From: Lachnospiraceae bacterium
GTDB taxonomy: Bacteria > Bacillota > Clostridia > Lachnospirales > Lachnospiraceae
DNA length: 64,000 nt
NCBI GenBank assembly: GCA_017546025.1
Contig: JAFYYS010000014.1
Coordinates: 62,001 to 126,000, forward strand
Direction: 5' to 3'
Shown here: positions 8,769-17,813 of the stretch, piece by piece
Layout of the letters: every line of letters starts with the position of its first letter
Numbering within the stretch: the first letter of the stretch is position 1
Notes under the pieces: generated by a model
What the model was told of the DNA's origin: nothing
Database searches by the model: none
What the model saw: only the letters and a program-made list of their open reading frames with translations
Made by a program: the position numbers and the translations under genes

Positions 8769-10061
8769 ATGAAAATTGTCAGATTAAATGCACAGACGGA
8801 GAAGGAACTGCAGGATACGCTTCGCAAGAGAAGCACGAATTCCTTTTCCGAGCAGCAGGCTAAAGTCGACGCCATCGTAGCCGATATCAGAGAGCGCGGC
8901 GACGAAGCTCTGTTTGCATATACCGAGCGGTTTGACGGCGTTAAGCTTACCGAAGATACCGTAACGGTTACCGAAGCTGAGATTAAGGAAGCTTATGAGA
9001 AGATTGACCCGGAGCTTTTGAAGGTCATCAGAGATGCCATTGTCAACATCCGCGATTATCACATGCTTCAGAAGAGAGCCAGCTGGTTCGAGACGAAGGA
9101 CGGAATCTTTCTCGGGCAGAGAATCCTTCCGATTGCCAAGGTCGGTGTTTATGTACCGGGCGGCCGTGCCGTTCTTTCCTCAAGCGTATTGATGAATGTC
9201 ATTCCCGCAAAAGTTGCAGGCGTTCCGGAAATCATCATGGTGACACCGCCGCAGAAGGAAGGCGGACTGAATCCCGCTTCTGTCGTTGCCGCTGTTGAAG
9301 CAGGCGTTACGAAGATTTTAAAGGCCGGCGGCGCCCAGGCAATTGCAGCGCTTGCATACGGCACGAAGAGCATTCCGAAGGTGGATAAGATTGTCGGCCC
9401 CGGAAACATCTTTGTTGCACTTGCCAAGAAAGCCGTTTACGGCTCTGTAGGCATCGATTCCATCGCAGGTCCGAGTGAGATTCTCGTACTTGCCGATGAA
9501 ACTGCAGACCCGAAATATGTTGCGGCTGACCTTTTGAGCCAGGCCGAGCACGATGAAATGGCAAGCGCCATTCTCGTTACGACTTCCGCTGAGCTTGCCG
9601 AGAAGGTAAGCAGTGAAGTAGACCGCATGACAGGGACGCTTTCCCGTAAGGAAATCATCAAGAAGTCTCTTGAAAACTACGGCTGCATTTTCGTTGCCGA
9701 GTCGATGGATGACGCAGTAAGGGCAGCCAATGCCATTGCTTCCGAGCACCTTGAGATTCTGACGAAGGATCCGTTCAATACGATGACGTATATTAAGAAC
9801 GCGGGCGCCATCTTCCTCGGACCGTATTCGAGCGAACCGCTCGGCGATTATTTTGCAGGTCCGGACCACATCCTTCCGACGAACGGAACGGCCAAGTTCT
9901 TCTCGCCGCTTAATGTGGATGATTTCGTGAAGAAGAGCAGCGTCATTTCGTATTCCGAGGAGGCTTTGAAGCCCGTTTATAAGGAAATCATCACATTTGC
10001 CGAAGCAGAGGGATTGACGGCGCATGCCAATTCCATTGCCGTCAGATTTGAAGACAAATAA
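8769..10061 (+). CDS. hisD: Histidinol dehydrogenase
   Basis: HisD is a zinc enzyme that oxidises L-histidinol twice with NAD+ to give histidine, the last step of the pathway. The 430-residue length is normal. Family signatures are PGGRAVLSSSVLMN near 128, VGPGNIFVALAKK near 206, and IDSIAGPSEILVLADETADP near 225-244. Also visible are the zinc and substrate region LLSQAEHDEMASAIL near 253-268 and GPDHILPTNGTAKF near 356. It lies 19 bases after the HisZ-HisG gene with a good ribosome binding site (AGAAAGAGGA), inside one operon. Confidence 0.96.
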   Translation: MKIVRLNAQTEKELQDTLRKRSTNSFSEQQAKVDAIVADIRERGDEALFAYTERFDGVKLTEDTVTVTEAEIKEAYEKIDPELLKVIRDAIVNIRDYHMLQKRASWFETKDGIFLGQRILPIAKVGVYVPGGRAVLSSSVLMNVIPAKVAGVPEIIMVTPPQKEGGLNPASVVAAVEAGVTKILKAGGAQAIAALAYGTKSIPKVDKIVGPGNIFVALAKKAVYGSVGIDSIAGPSEILVLADETADPKYVAADLLSQAEHDEMASAILVTTSAELAEKVSSEVDRMTGTLSRKEIIKKSLENYGCIFVAESMDDAVRAANAIASEHLEILTKDPFNTMTYIKNAGAIFLGPYSSEPLGDYFAGPDHILPTNGTAKFFSPLNVDDFVKKSSVISYSEEALKPVYKEIITFAEAEGLTAHANSIAVRFEDK

Positions 10062-10073
10062 AGGAGGACAGTC

Positions 10074-10661
10074 ATGAGTCGCATCGCAACGGTTAACCGC
10101 GAAACAAAGGAAACGAAAATCACCTGTACGCTCAATCTGGACGGCACGGGAAAATACGACATCAGCACCGGCATCGGGTTCTTCGATCACATGCTTGCCG
10201 GTTTTGCGAAGCACGGTCTTTTCGACCTTACCTTAAAGGCAGAGGGCGATTTGTATGTCGATTCGCATCACACGGTTGAAGATGTCGGAATCGTTTTGGG
10301 ACAGGCCATCAAGGAAGCACTCGGAGAGAAGGAGGGCATCCGCCGTTACGGTTTCTTCATTCTTCCGATGGATGAGACGCTGATGCTTTGCGCACTCGAC
10401 CTTTCCGGCAGACCGTTCTTCAGTTACGATGTGAATCTGACCGTTGACCGTCTCGGCGAGATGGATGTTGAAATGGCCAAGGAATTCTTCTACGCGATTT
10501 CTTATTCCGCCGGCATGAACCTGCACATCCGCATGCTTTCCGGCGACAACAACCATCACATTTTAGAGGCGATGTTCAAGGCATTTGCCAAGTCACTCGA
10601 TCAGGCAACCGGAAAGGACTCCCGCATCGACGGCGTGCTTTCCACGAAAGGAACGATTTAA
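10074..10661 (+). CDS. hisB: Imidazoleglycerol-phosphate dehydratase
   Basis: HisB removes water from imidazole glycerol phosphate to give imidazole acetol phosphate, the sixth step of histidine synthesis. The metal-binding histidine and glutamate motifs are present: [17 protein letters not shown] near residue 37, [14 protein letters not shown] near 63, and [19 protein letters not shown] near 162. The 195-residue length fits the monofunctional dehydratase with no HisB-N phosphatase domain, so histidinol phosphate phosphatase must be encoded elsewhere. An AAGGAGG site seven bases before the ATG and a 12-base gap to hisD place it in the operon. Confidence 0.96.
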   Translation: MSRIATVNRETKETKITCTLNLDGTGKYDISTGIGFFDHMLAGFAKHGLFDLTLKAEGDLYVDSHHTVEDVGIVLGQAIKEALGEKEGIRRYGFFILPMDETLMLCALDLSGRPFFSYDVNLTVDRLGEMDVEMAKEFFYAISYSAGMNLHIRMLSGDNNHHILEAMFKAFAKSLDQATGKDSRIDGVLSTKGTI

Positions 10662-10663
10662 GC

Positions 10664-11941
10664 ATGAAGAAAAGTATTTTCGGCTACATCAATGCAGAAA
10701 CCGAATATTCCGCCAACGTGCTCGATAAGGCCATGGCCTATGAACAGAACGGCGCTGACGGACTCTACATCTACAACTACGATCCGAACGAAACCGAGCA
10801 GATGCGGTTTTTGGAAACCGTTAAGATGATTCTTAAGAAGGTGGACATTCCGCTTGCCATCGGCTGTCACGTAAAGCGTTTTGAGGACGTGAAGAAGGCG
10901 CTTTATACCGGTGCGGAGTATGCCGTTTTGCCGTACGGAAAGGATTTCCCGGAGGAAGAGTTCAAAAAGGCTGTCGACCGCTTCGGCAGGGACAAGCTTT
11001 TGATTGAGTTCAACACCGATCCCGAAACGACCGGCCATGAATTTGAGAACGCTTCGATTCTGAACCGCTTAAAGGACGACGGTGCCTGCGGCTTCATCTT
11101 CAAGCATGTTGTTCCGGAAAATGTGAAGAAGATCGTTAAGGAGAGCCCGCTCCCTGTCATGATTCGTGACAGTCTTGTGAGAAATGACATCGAGACGCTG
11201 CTTTCCCTGGATAACGTTTCCGCTGTCCTAACCAATTACTATGTCGGAAAGAACATCATCAAGGTTAAGCGTTCACTTAAGGATGCCGGACTTGATACGA
11301 AGTGCCTTGAAAGCGCTATGGCATTTTCCTCGTTTAAAACGAATGCGGAAGGCCTTGTTCCGGTTGTCGTGCAGGATTATAAGACGCAGGAAGTCCTTAT
11401 GGTCGCCTACATGAACGAAGAGGCGTATAATAAGACGATTGAAACCGGCAGAATGACATATTATTCAAGAAGCCGTCAGGAGCTCTGGGTGAAGGGCGAA
11501 ACCTCGGGGCATTACCAGTTCCTTAAGGAGCTTCGCATCGACTGCGACGACGATACGATTCTTGCGAAGGTGCACCAGCTCGGTGCGGCCTGCCATACCG
11601 GCAATGTTTCGTGCTTCTTCAGAGAGCTTTGCAAGAAAGAGTATTCCGATTACAATCCGTTAAGCGTGCTGACCGAGGATTACAATCTGATCATGGACCG
11701 AAAGGTTAATCCGAAGGAAGGCTCTTATACGAATTACCTGTTTGACAAAGGAATCGATAAGATTCTCAAGAAGTGCGGTGAGGAGGCAACCGAAATCACG
11801 ATTGCCGCGAAGAATCCGGACCGTGAAGAATTAAAGTATGAAATCGCCGATTATCTGTATCATCTGATGGTGCTGATGGTTGAGTGCGACGTAGACTGGA
11901 ACGATATTGTCAAAGAGCTTTCGAATCGGAGAAAATCCTGA
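10664..11941 (+). CDS. hisIE: HisA/HisF-like barrel fused to HisI and HisE
   Basis: A 425-residue three-part protein. Residues 222-320 are phosphoribosyl-AMP cyclohydrolase (HisI), with [16 protein letters not shown] near 268 and metal-binding DCDDDT plus [12 protein letters not shown] near 293-318. Residues 333-425 are phosphoribosyl-ATP pyrophosphatase (HisE), with [12 protein letters not shown] near 352 and [15 protein letters not shown] near 370-384. Residues 1-210 resemble a HisA/HisF half-barrel enzyme. However, both catalytic aspartates appear as asparagine (GYINAE, N10; IEFNTD, N117), and the phosphate-binding glycine loops are gone (IGCHV, IRDS). This domain is therefore probably not catalytic and may scaffold the pathway. 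HisI and HisE catalyse steps 3 and 2. The gene starts two bases after hisB. hisA, hisF, hisH and hisC are absent from the window. Confidence 0.9.
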   Translation: MKKSIFGYINAETEYSANVLDKAMAYEQNGADGLYIYNYDPNETEQMRFLETVKMILKKVDIPLAIGCHVKRFEDVKKALYTGAEYAVLPYGKDFPEEEFKKAVDRFGRDKLLIEFNTDPETTGHEFENASILNRLKDDGACGFIFKHVVPENVKKIVKESPLPVMIRDSLVRNDIETLLSLDNVSAVLTNYYVGKNIIKVKRSLKDAGLDTKCLESAMAFSSFKTNAEGLVPVVVQDYKTQEVLMVAYMNEEAYNKTIETGRMTYYSRSRQELWVKGETSGHYQFLKELRIDCDDDTILAKVHQLGAACHTGNVSCFFRELCKKEYSDYNPLSVLTEDYNLIMDRKVNPKEGSYTNYLFDKGIDKILKKCGEEATEITIAAKNPDREELKYEIADYLYHLMVLMVECDVDWNDIVKELSNRRKS

Positions 11942-11959
11942 TCGGGAAAGGAAAGAAAC

Positions 11960-12103
11960 ATGGCTTTCATTTGGGAATTGTTGAGAAGCATCGGTGTCTA
12001 TATCGGTCTTGTATGCTGTGCCGGCGTCGGCATTTTCTGCGGAATCTCGCTTCGGAAGCGGAAAAACCGCAAAAAAGAAGCGAAAAATGCAGAAAATGCT
12101 TAG
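11960..12103 (+). CDS. 47-residue single-pass membrane microprotein
   Basis: A short open frame begins at an ATG preceded by GGGAAAGGAAAG, a strong ribosome binding site eight bases upstream. The product has 47 residues: a short N-terminus (MAFIWELLRS), one hydrophobic helix at about 11-30 with three cysteines, and a lysine/arginine-rich tail (RKRKNRKKEAKNAEN). That pattern predicts a single membrane anchor with a basic cytoplasmic tail by the positive-inside rule. It lies 18 bases after hisIE and upstream of the rimP promoter, so it is probably the last gene of the his transcript. I do not recognise a family. The ribosome binding site and the sharp hydrophobic/basic division argue that it is real. 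Confidence 0.6.
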   Translation: MAFIWELLRSIGVYIGLVCCAGVGIFCGISLRKRKNRKKEAKNAENA

Positions 12104-12121
12104 TTTTTTTCGAGAAAACGG

Positions 12122-12149
12122 TTGCATTTTTCATAAGAGTTGCTATAAT
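12122..12149 (+). promoter_or_regulatory. Promoter of the rimP-nusA-infB operon
   Basis: TTGCAT (12122-12127) and a perfect TATAAT (12144-12149) are 16 bases apart. Transcription would start near 12156, giving a leader of about 70 bases that contains a perfect hairpin before rimP. Confidence 0.7.
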
Positions 12150-12175
12150 AACGATGTTACTAAGTGGTTTATGTG

Positions 12176-12200
12176 AGGAGTTCCGAAGTTCGGAACTCCT
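12176..12200 (+). promoter_or_regulatory. Perfect 11-bp hairpin in the rimP leader
   Basis: AGGAGTTCCGA (12176-12186) is followed by a three-base loop AGT and then its exact complement TCGGAACTCCT (12190-12200). No U-run follows, so it is not a classical terminator. It lies between the promoter and the ribosome binding site (GGAGG, 12216-12220). The left arm itself contains AGGAG. It may stabilise the message or control translation of the operon that encodes NusA and IF2. Confidence 0.6.
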
Positions 12201-12225
12201 TTCCATTTGCTTTTCGGAGGATGTA

Positions 12226-12690
12226 ATGACCAGAAAAGAGCAGTATGAAAAGAAGACCGAAGAACTGATTCTTCCGATTCTTTCCGAGAAGGAATTCGAG
12301 CTGGTGGACGTCGAATTCGAGAAGGAAGCCGGTGAATGGTATCTGCGGGCTTACATCGATAAGCCGGGCGGCATTACCATTGACGATTGTGAAGCAGTCA
12401 GCAGACGGTTGAGCGACCTGTTGGACGAAGCGGATTTCGTCACGGAAGCGTATATCCTGGAGGTAAGCTCCCCGGGACTTACGAGACCGCTAAAGAAGGA
12501 CAAGGATTATGTCCGAAACATCGGCAAGCCGATTGAAATCCGTTTGTATAAAGCTGTCAGCGGACGAAAGGAGCTGACGGCAATCCTCACCGCATTTGAC
12601 AACGATACGGTGACGGTTACGGATGAGGGAGAAGAACTGGTTCTTGATAAGAAGAACATCTCTTTAATCCGCCAGGCATTCGTGCCTTAA
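12226..12690 (+). CDS. rimP: Ribosome maturation factor RimP
   Basis: RimP helps assemble the 30S subunit, including S12 incorporation. The protein has 154 residues, the usual length. An N-terminal alpha/beta domain contains ELVDVEFEKEAGEWYLRAYIDKPGG near residues 25-50 (given here only as a landmark by its DVEFEKE core). The CEAVSRRLSDLLD and LEVSSPGLTRPLK signatures follow near 55 and 77, and an Sm-like C-terminal domain completes the protein. The ATG at 12226 is set by GGAGG at 12216-12220; an ATG five bases earlier is out of frame. It is the first gene of the operon, as in most Firmicutes. Confidence 0.92.
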   Translation: MTRKEQYEKKTEELILPILSEKEFELVDVEFEKEAGEWYLRAYIDKPGGITIDDCEAVSRRLSDLLDEADFVTEAYILEVSSPGLTRPLKKDKDYVRNIGKPIEIRLYKAVSGRKELTAILTAFDNDTVTVTDEGEELVLDKKNISLIRQAFVP

Positions 12691-12718
12691 ATCAGAAAAT
12701 ACTACGAAGGAGGATATC

Positions 12719-13774
12719 ATGGACAAAGAAAACAAGAACATGCTCATTGAAGCATTGAATACGATTGAAAAGGAGAAGGATATTCCGAAGGAAGTTCTGC
12801 TCGAGGCGATTGAAACCGCACTCGTTGCCGCCGTTAAGAATGAATTCAAGAAGACGGACAACGTACAGGTGAAGATTGACCCCGAAAGCGGCGACATCAA
12901 GGTTCTTTCCGGCTATGAGGTTGTGGAAGAGGTTGAGGATGAAGCCATGCAGATCACTCCGGCAGAGGCTGCCGTTCGTTTCCCGGGCAAGAAGCTCGAG
13001 ATCGGTGACGTAGCTTATACCGAAGTTGTTCCGCGTGATTTCGGCCGTATTGTAGCAAGCAAGGCCAAGCAGGCCATTGTACAGAAGATTCGTGAAGAGG
13101 AACGCAAGCAGCTTTACGATAAGTATGCCGGCAAGGAGCATGAGGTTGTGACCGGTGTTGTACAGCGCATCACCGAGAAGACCGTAACCCTTAACCTCGG
13201 CAAGATGGATGCTCTTTTGATTGAGTCCGAGCAGATCCGCGGCGAGTCGTTCCGCCTTAACGAGCACGTAAAGGTTTACGTGCTTGAGGTAAAGGATACG
13301 CCTAAGGGACCGAAGATCACGGTTTCCCGTACGCATCCGGATCTTGTCAAGAGACTTTTCGAGAACGAGGTTTCCGAGGTTGCCGACGGCATTGTTGAGA
13401 TTAAGAGCATCAGCCGTGAGGCAGGTCAGAGAACGAAGATGGCCGTTTACTCCTACAACCCGAACGTTGATCCGGTCGGTGCCTGCGTCGGTGTAAACAG
13501 CAGCCGTGTTAACGCCGTTGTGGACGAGCTCCGCGGTGAGAAGATTGATATCATCAACTGGAGTCCGGATCCGGAAATCCTGATCAAGAACGCACTTTCT
13601 CCGGCAAAGGCCGTTTATGTTGACGTAAACGAGGACGAGCACTTTGCAAGAGTCATCGTTCCGGATCATCAGCTTTGCCTGGCCATCGGTACCGGCGGAC
13701 AGAATGCTCGTCTTGCTGCACGTCTTACCGGCTACAAGATTGACATTAAGGGAGAATCCCAGGTAGAAGGGTAG
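12719..13774 (+). CDS. nusA: Transcription termination/antitermination factor NusA
   Basis: NusA binds RNA polymerase and nascent RNA and modulates pausing, termination and antitermination. The N-terminal RNAP-binding domain covers about residues 1-125 (LIEALNTIEKEKDIPKEVLL). An S1 domain follows at about 135-200 (VVTGVVQRITEKTVTLNLG), then two KH domains at about 205-345, with VDPVGACVGVNSSRVNAVV and AIGTGGQNARLAARLTG. At 351 residues it ends after KH2, as in Bacillus NusA, without the acidic repeats found in E. coli. It follows rimP by 28 bases with an AGGAGG site. Confidence 0.95.
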   Translation: MDKENKNMLIEALNTIEKEKDIPKEVLLEAIETALVAAVKNEFKKTDNVQVKIDPESGDIKVLSGYEVVEEVEDEAMQITPAEAAVRFPGKKLEIGDVAYTEVVPRDFGRIVASKAKQAIVQKIREEERKQLYDKYAGKEHEVVTGVVQRITEKTVTLNLGKMDALLIESEQIRGESFRLNEHVKVYVLEVKDTPKGPKITVSRTHPDLVKRLFENEVSEVADGIVEIKSISREAGQRTKMAVYSYNPNVDPVGACVGVNSSRVNAVVDELRGEKIDIINWSPDPEILIKNALSPAKAVYVDVNEDEHFARVIVPDHQLCLAIGTGGQNARLAARLTGYKIDIKGESQVEG

Positions 13775-13779
13775 GAATT

Positions 13780-14046
13780 ATGCCTAAAACAAAAAAGATT
13801 CCGTTACGCAAATGTACGGGTTGCGGAGAGATGAAACCGAAGAAGGAACTGATTCGTGTTTTGCATACTCCCGAGGATACCGTCATCATCGATAAGACCG
13901 GTAAGAAGAACGGCCGCGGCGCCTATTTGTGCGATTCTTCGGAATGCTTTGAAAAAGCAAGAAAGTCGCACGGGCTCGAGCGCTCGTTAGGTGTCACATT
14001 TTCCGCGGAGCTTTATGAAGAGCTTGCAAAGGAGATGACGCAATGA
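13780..14046 (+). CDS. rnpM: RnpM/YlxR, RNase P modulator (DUF448)
   Basis: A YlxR-family protein of 88 residues, located between nusA and ylxQ as is usual in Firmicutes. The motif RKCTGCGEMKPKKELIRV near residue 9 and GRGAYLC near 46-52 are diagnostic. Work in Bacillus subtilis identified YlxR as RnpM, a protein that binds and modulates RNase P; older reports describe it as a nucleoid-associated transcription regulator. Its last bases overlap the next gene (ATGA arrangement), so the two are translationally coupled. Confidence 0.88.
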   Translation: MPKTKKIPLRKCTGCGEMKPKKELIRVLHTPEDTVIIDKTGKKNGRGAYLCDSSECFEKARKSHGLERSLGVTFSAELYEELAKEMTQ

Positions 14047-14378
14047 CAGACCGTGTTCTTTCCATGATCGGCATCGCGAAGAAGGCCGGCAAGGTTTGCT
14101 CCGGCACGTTTCTTTCGGAAGATGCAATCCGTAAAGGAAAAGCGTTTCTTGTCATCATTGCGGAGAATTCCTCACAGGGAACAAGAAAAGTTTTAACCGA
14201 TAAATCGACCTACTACCGCGTACCCGTTACCGTATACGGAACAAAAGAAGCGTTCGGCAGTATATTAGGCTGCAACGAGCGCTCGGCAGTCACGATCTTA
14301 GATGAGGGGATCGCGAGGAAAATACAACAACTTATTCAATTTGGAGGTATACCGAATGGCGAAGATCAAGGTCAATGA
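14043..14378 (+). CDS. YlxQ, L7Ae-type RNA-binding protein
   Basis: A 111-residue L7Ae/L30e-family protein, YlxQ type, that probably binds K-turn RNA. The N-terminus ([18 protein letters not shown]) and the [19 protein letters not shown] segment match the family. It starts four bases inside rnpM and its stop lies 23 bases beyond the infB start, so the whole group is tightly coupled. The gene is dispensable in Bacillus; its precise RNA target is not known to me. Confidence 0.85.
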   Translation: MTDRVLSMIGIAKKAGKVCSGTFLSEDAIRKGKAFLVIIAENSSQGTRKVLTDKSTYYRVPVTVYGTKEAFGSILGCNERSAVTILDEGIARKIQQLIQFGGIPNGEDQGQ

Positions 14379-17300
14379 ACTTGCCAAGGAACTCGGCATT
14401 AAGAATAACGACCTGATGAGTTATCTGCGTGAAAAAGGCGTCGACGCCAAAAGCGTAACCAGCATGGTGGACGACGATGCCATTGCCATCGCAGAAAGCT
14501 TTTTCGGAAAAAGAAAGATTAAGAAGGTTGAGCCCAAGCCCGAAGCAAAGAGCACACGGCTCTTCTATAAAGACGGTTCCGTCGTTCATACGAAGGACAG
14601 CGACGGGAATCCTTTGCCCATTACGGGACCGGTTTTCGATGCGGACGGCAACCTGAAGAAGCTTACGCTTGATAAGAACGGCTTCCGCATTAAGCCCGAG
14701 AAGGATGAGAACGGAAACGTTACTTCCGCCGTATATGCTTATACGCCCGACGGAAGACTCGTTCGTCTTGCGATGAAAAAGGACAAGGCTCCCGCCAAGG
14801 AGAAGCCCGAGGTTAAGGAAGAGGCTCCTGCAGTGAAAGAGGAGAAGGCTCCCGAAATCAAGGAAGAAAAGCCAGCAGAGGCTGCTATGAAGGCGCAGGA
14901 GGAAGTGAAGCCTGCCGTTAAGGAGCCCGAAGAGAAAATCGATGTGAAGCCTGTTACCAAGCAGGCCAATACTCGTACGGAAAGGACCGCTCCCGCCGAC
15001 AGACCGCAAAGAGACGGTCAGCAGGGCGGCTATCAGAGACAACCCAGAGACGGCCAGCAGGGCGGCTATCAGAGACAGCCCAGAGACGGTCAGCAGGGCG
15101 GCTACCAGAGACAGCCCAGAGACGGCCAGCAGGGCGGCTATCAGAGACAGCCCAGAGACGGCCAGCAGGGCGGTTATCAGAGACAGCCTCGAGACGGTCA
15201 GCAGGGCGGCTACCAGAGACAGCCCCGTGACGGTCAGCAGGGTACGTTTACCAGACAGCCTCGTGACGGACAGCAGGGAAGCTTTAACCGCGGCAACAGA
15301 CCCGGAACAGGCTTTGGTCAGGGCAGAGACAATTTCGGCAAGGGCGGATTTGACCGCGGCGCCGGATTTGATAAGGACAAGGACAGCGATACCAAGCGGA
15401 CATTCACAAGAAAGAATGACAGCCGTAAGGATAACGGTTCCATTAAGTCCGATTTTGCCAACAATATCAACAAAGAGCAGCGCGCTGACGCATTCCATAA
15501 CCGTAACCGCGACAAGAACCGTAACCGGAATCTTGACAAGGATATGGAGATGAATGTAAAGAAGGGCCAGAAGGTCAAGAAGGACGGAAGAGGCGCTTTC
15601 ATTAAGCCCGATCCGATTCCGGTGAAGAAGGAAGATCCGGATGAAGTAAAGACTATCGTGATCCCTGAGGTAATCACGATCAAAGAACTGGCTGACAAGA
15701 TGAAGCAGAATGCTGCCGCCATCGTGAAGAAGCTTTTCTTAAGCGGCAAGATCTGTAACGTCAACACCGAGCTTCCGTTTGAGGAGGCTGAGCTTCTTGC
15801 GCTTGACTACAACTGCATCGTTGAAAAGGAGCAGATTGTCGACGTAGTTGAAGAACTGATGCGCGATACCGAGGACTCCGAGGAAACGCTTGTGAAGCGT
15901 CCTCCGGTTGTCTGCGTAATGGGTCACGTTGACCACGGTAAAACATCCATTCTCGACAAGATCCGTTCCACGAACGTTACGAGCCGTGAGGCAGGCGGAA
16001 TCACGCAGCATATCGGTGCTTATCAGATTGAAATCAACGGCGAGCTGATTACGTTCCTTGATACGCCCGGTCATGAGGCATTTACCGCCATGCGTATGCG
16101 TGGTGCCATGGCAACCGATATCGCAGTTCTTGTAGTAGCTGCCGATGACGGTGTCATGCCGCAGACGATCGAGGCCATTAACCATGCGAAAGCGGCAAAT
16201 GTGCCGATTGTCGTTGCCATCAACAAGATGGATAAGGAAGCCGCCAATCCCGACCGTGTTCTTTCCGAACTGGCCGATCAGGGTCTCGTTTCCGAGTCCT
16301 GGGGCGGTGACGTTGTTACCGTTCCGGTTTCCGCAAAGACCGGCGAAGGCATCCAGAGCCTTCTTGAGATGATCCTTCTTACCGCTGAGGTTCAGGAGCT
16401 CCGCTCCAACCCGAACCGTAAGGCAAGAGGTATCGTGATTGAAGCCAAGCTTGATAAGGGCCGCGGCCCTGTTGCTACCGTACTCGTTCAGAAGGGTACG
16501 CTCCGTGTCGGTGAGAACGTTGCAATCGGTTCTTCCTTCGGTAAGATCCGTGCCATGATCAACGACAAGGGTCAGAAGGTAACGACGGCACTTCCGTCCA
16601 CGCCTGTTGAGATTCTCGGTCTGAACAGCGTTCCGAATGCAGGCGATACGCTTGTTGCGACCTCCGGTGAGAAGGAAGCAAGAGAAATTGCCGAGGCATT
16701 CATTGCGCAGCATAAGGAACAGCTCATTCAGGAGACCAAGTCCAAGCTTTCGCTGGAAGGTCTGTTTGATCAGATTAAAGCCGGCAATGTGAAGGAACTG
16801 AACATCATCGTTAAAGCCGATGTGGCAGGTTCCGTTGAGGCCGTTAAGCAGTCTCTTACGAAGCTCAGCAACGATGAGGTTGCCGTCCGCTGCATCCACG
16901 GCGGAGCCGGTAACATCAACGAAAGCGACGTTATCCTTGCAAGCGCAAGTAACGCCATCATCATCGGTTTCAATGTTAAGCCCGATACGGTTGCTGCCGA
17001 TACGGCGGAGCGTGAGAACGTTGATATCCGTCTGTACTCCGTCATTTACAACGCCATCGATGACATCGAGCTTGCGATGAAGGGCATGCTGGATCCGGTT
17101 TACGAAGAAGTTGTTACCGGACATGCGGAAATCCGTCAGCTGTTCAAGGCAAGCAATGTCGGAACGATTGCAGGTTCCTATATCCTTGACGGTAAGGTAC
17201 AAAGAGGCAGCAAGGCACGTATTACCCGTAACGGCGAGCAGATATTTGACGGCAATATTGCTTCCTTAAAGCGTATGAAGGACGACGTGAAGGAAGTTGC

Positions 17301-17400
17301 TGCCGGATATGAATGCGGTATCCTTTTCGAGAAGTTTAACGACATTCAGGAAGAGGATCAGGTGGAAGTCTACATCATGCAGGAAGTTCCCCGCAAATAG
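14356..17400 (+). CDS. infB: Translation initiation factor IF-2
   Basis: IF2 is the GTPase that places initiator fMet-tRNA on the 30S subunit and promotes subunit joining. The protein has 1014 residues. An N-terminal IF2-N helix bundle ([19 protein letters not shown]) is followed by a lineage-specific region of about 350 residues. That region holds alanine/lysine/glutamate-rich sequence, tandem [12 protein letters not shown] repeats at 219-314 and a basic Asn/Arg/Asp tract. A second IF2-N lies near 435. The G domain begins near 515 with [24 protein letters not shown] and NKMD motifs, followed by domains II, III and C2. The ATG at 14356 has GGAGG nine bases upstream and is preferred to an in-frame GTG-like extension further upstream. 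Confidence 0.96.
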   Translation: MAKIKVNELAKELGIKNNDLMSYLREKGVDAKSVTSMVDDDAIAIAESFFGKRKIKKVEPKPEAKSTRLFYKDGSVVHTKDSDGNPLPITGPVFDADGNLKKLTLDKNGFRIKPEKDENGNVTSAVYAYTPDGRLVRLAMKKDKAPAKEKPEVKEEAPAVKEEKAPEIKEEKPAEAAMKAQEEVKPAVKEPEEKIDVKPVTKQANTRTERTAPADRPQRDGQQGGYQRQPRDGQQGGYQRQPRDGQQGGYQRQPRDGQQGGYQRQPRDGQQGGYQRQPRDGQQGGYQRQPRDGQQGTFTRQPRDGQQGSFNRGNRPGTGFGQGRDNFGKGGFDRGAGFDKDKDSDTKRTFTRKNDSRKDNGSIKSDFANNINKEQRADAFHNRNRDKNRNRNLDKDMEMNVKKGQKVKKDGRGAFIKPDPIPVKKEDPDEVKTIVIPEVITIKELADKMKQNAAAIVKKLFLSGKICNVNTELPFEEAELLALDYNCIVEKEQIVDVVEELMRDTEDSEETLVKRPPVVCVMGHVDHGKTSILDKIRSTNVTSREAGGITQHIGAYQIEINGELITFLDTPGHEAFTAMRMRGAMATDIAVLVVAADDGVMPQTIEAINHAKAANVPIVVAINKMDKEAANPDRVLSELADQGLVSESWGGDVVTVPVSAKTGEGIQSLLEMILLTAEVQELRSNPNRKARGIVIEAKLDKGRGPVATVLVQKGTLRVGENVAIGSSFGKIRAMINDKGQKVTTALPSTPVEILGLNSVPNAGDTLVATSGEKEAREIAEAFIAQHKEQLIQETKSKLSLEGLFDQIKAGNVKELNIIVKADVAGSVEAVKQSLTKLSNDEVAVRCIHGGAGNINESDVILASASNAIIIGFNVKPDTVAADTAERENVDIRLYSVIYNAIDDIELAMKGMLDPVYEEVVTGHAEIRQLFKASNVGTIAGSYILDGKVQRGSKARITRNGEQIFDGNIASLKRMKDDVKEVAAGYECGILFEKFNDIQEEDQVEVYIMQEVPRK
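15010..15297 (+). repeat. Tandem 36-bp coding repeat in infB
   Basis: Eight consecutive 36-base units encode the 12-residue unit [12 protein letters not shown]. The first six are identical at the protein level; the seventh ([12 protein letters not shown]) and eighth ([12 protein letters not shown]) are decayed. Synonymous differences between units show that the array is not a very recent expansion. The copy number is likely to vary between strains. The encoded region is Gly/Gln/Tyr/Arg rich and expected to be disordered. Confidence 0.95.
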
Positions 17401-17417
17401 ACAGAAAGCAGGTTGTT

Positions 17418-17813
17418 TTGAGAAAGAACAGTATTAAAAATACCAGAATCAACCAGGAAGTTCAGAAGGAACTGAGCAGCCTGATTCTTCTGGAAGTAAA
17501 AGATCCCCGAATTGCACCGATGACGTCCGTTTCGGACGTCGAGGTTGCACCGGATTTGAAATCTGCGAAGGTTTTCATTTCCGTTCTGGGCGATGAAGAA
17601 GTGAAAAAGGAGACGCTTAAGGGCTTAAAGAGTGCTGCGCCGTTTCTTCGTTCATGCCTTGCCAAATCCATGAACATGCGCAACACACCCGAGCTTCGCT
17701 TCGTCTTGGACGAATCCTTTGAGTACGGCATGCATATGAACGAGCTTCTGGCTTCTTTGCATATTTCCGACGAAGAGGAGGAAAAGGAAGAAGAGGAGGA
17801 CGGCAATGGCTGA
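17418..17813 (+). CDS. rbfA: Ribosome-binding factor A
   Basis: RbfA is a KH-like factor for late 16S rRNA maturation and 30S assembly. The 131-residue product shows TRINQEVQKELSSLILLEVKDPR at its N-terminus (only the core is needed to recognise it), VSDVEVAPDLKSAKVFISVLG, and LRFVLDESFEYG near residue 95. It uses a TTG start with GCAGG about five bases upstream. The C-terminus is a run of glutamates (EEEEKEEEED) and overlaps the next gene by eight bases. Confidence 0.92.
   Translation: MRKNSIKNTRINQEVQKELSSLILLEVKDPRIAPMTSVSDVEVAPDLKSAKVFISVLGDEEVKKETLKGLKSAAPFLRSCLAKSMNMRNTPELRFVLDESFEYGMHMNELLASLHISDEEEEKEEEEDGNG

Noticed and set aside
7811..8875. 354-residue minus-strand frame opposite hisZG
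   Set aside because: Antisense shadow; no start signals and the sense gene is well supported.
15010..15297. CRISPR-like direct repeats
   Set aside because: The repeats are contiguous without spacers, in phase with the IF2 reading frame and encode a repeated peptide.
14332..15498. 388-residue minus-strand frame rich in leucine, serine and alanine
   Set aside because: It is the antisense shadow of the IF2 N-terminus and its repeats; no ribosome binding site and no family resemblance.
15739..17202. 487-residue minus-strand frame
   Set aside because: Antisense shadow of the IF2 GTPase region; the sense-strand protein is certain.
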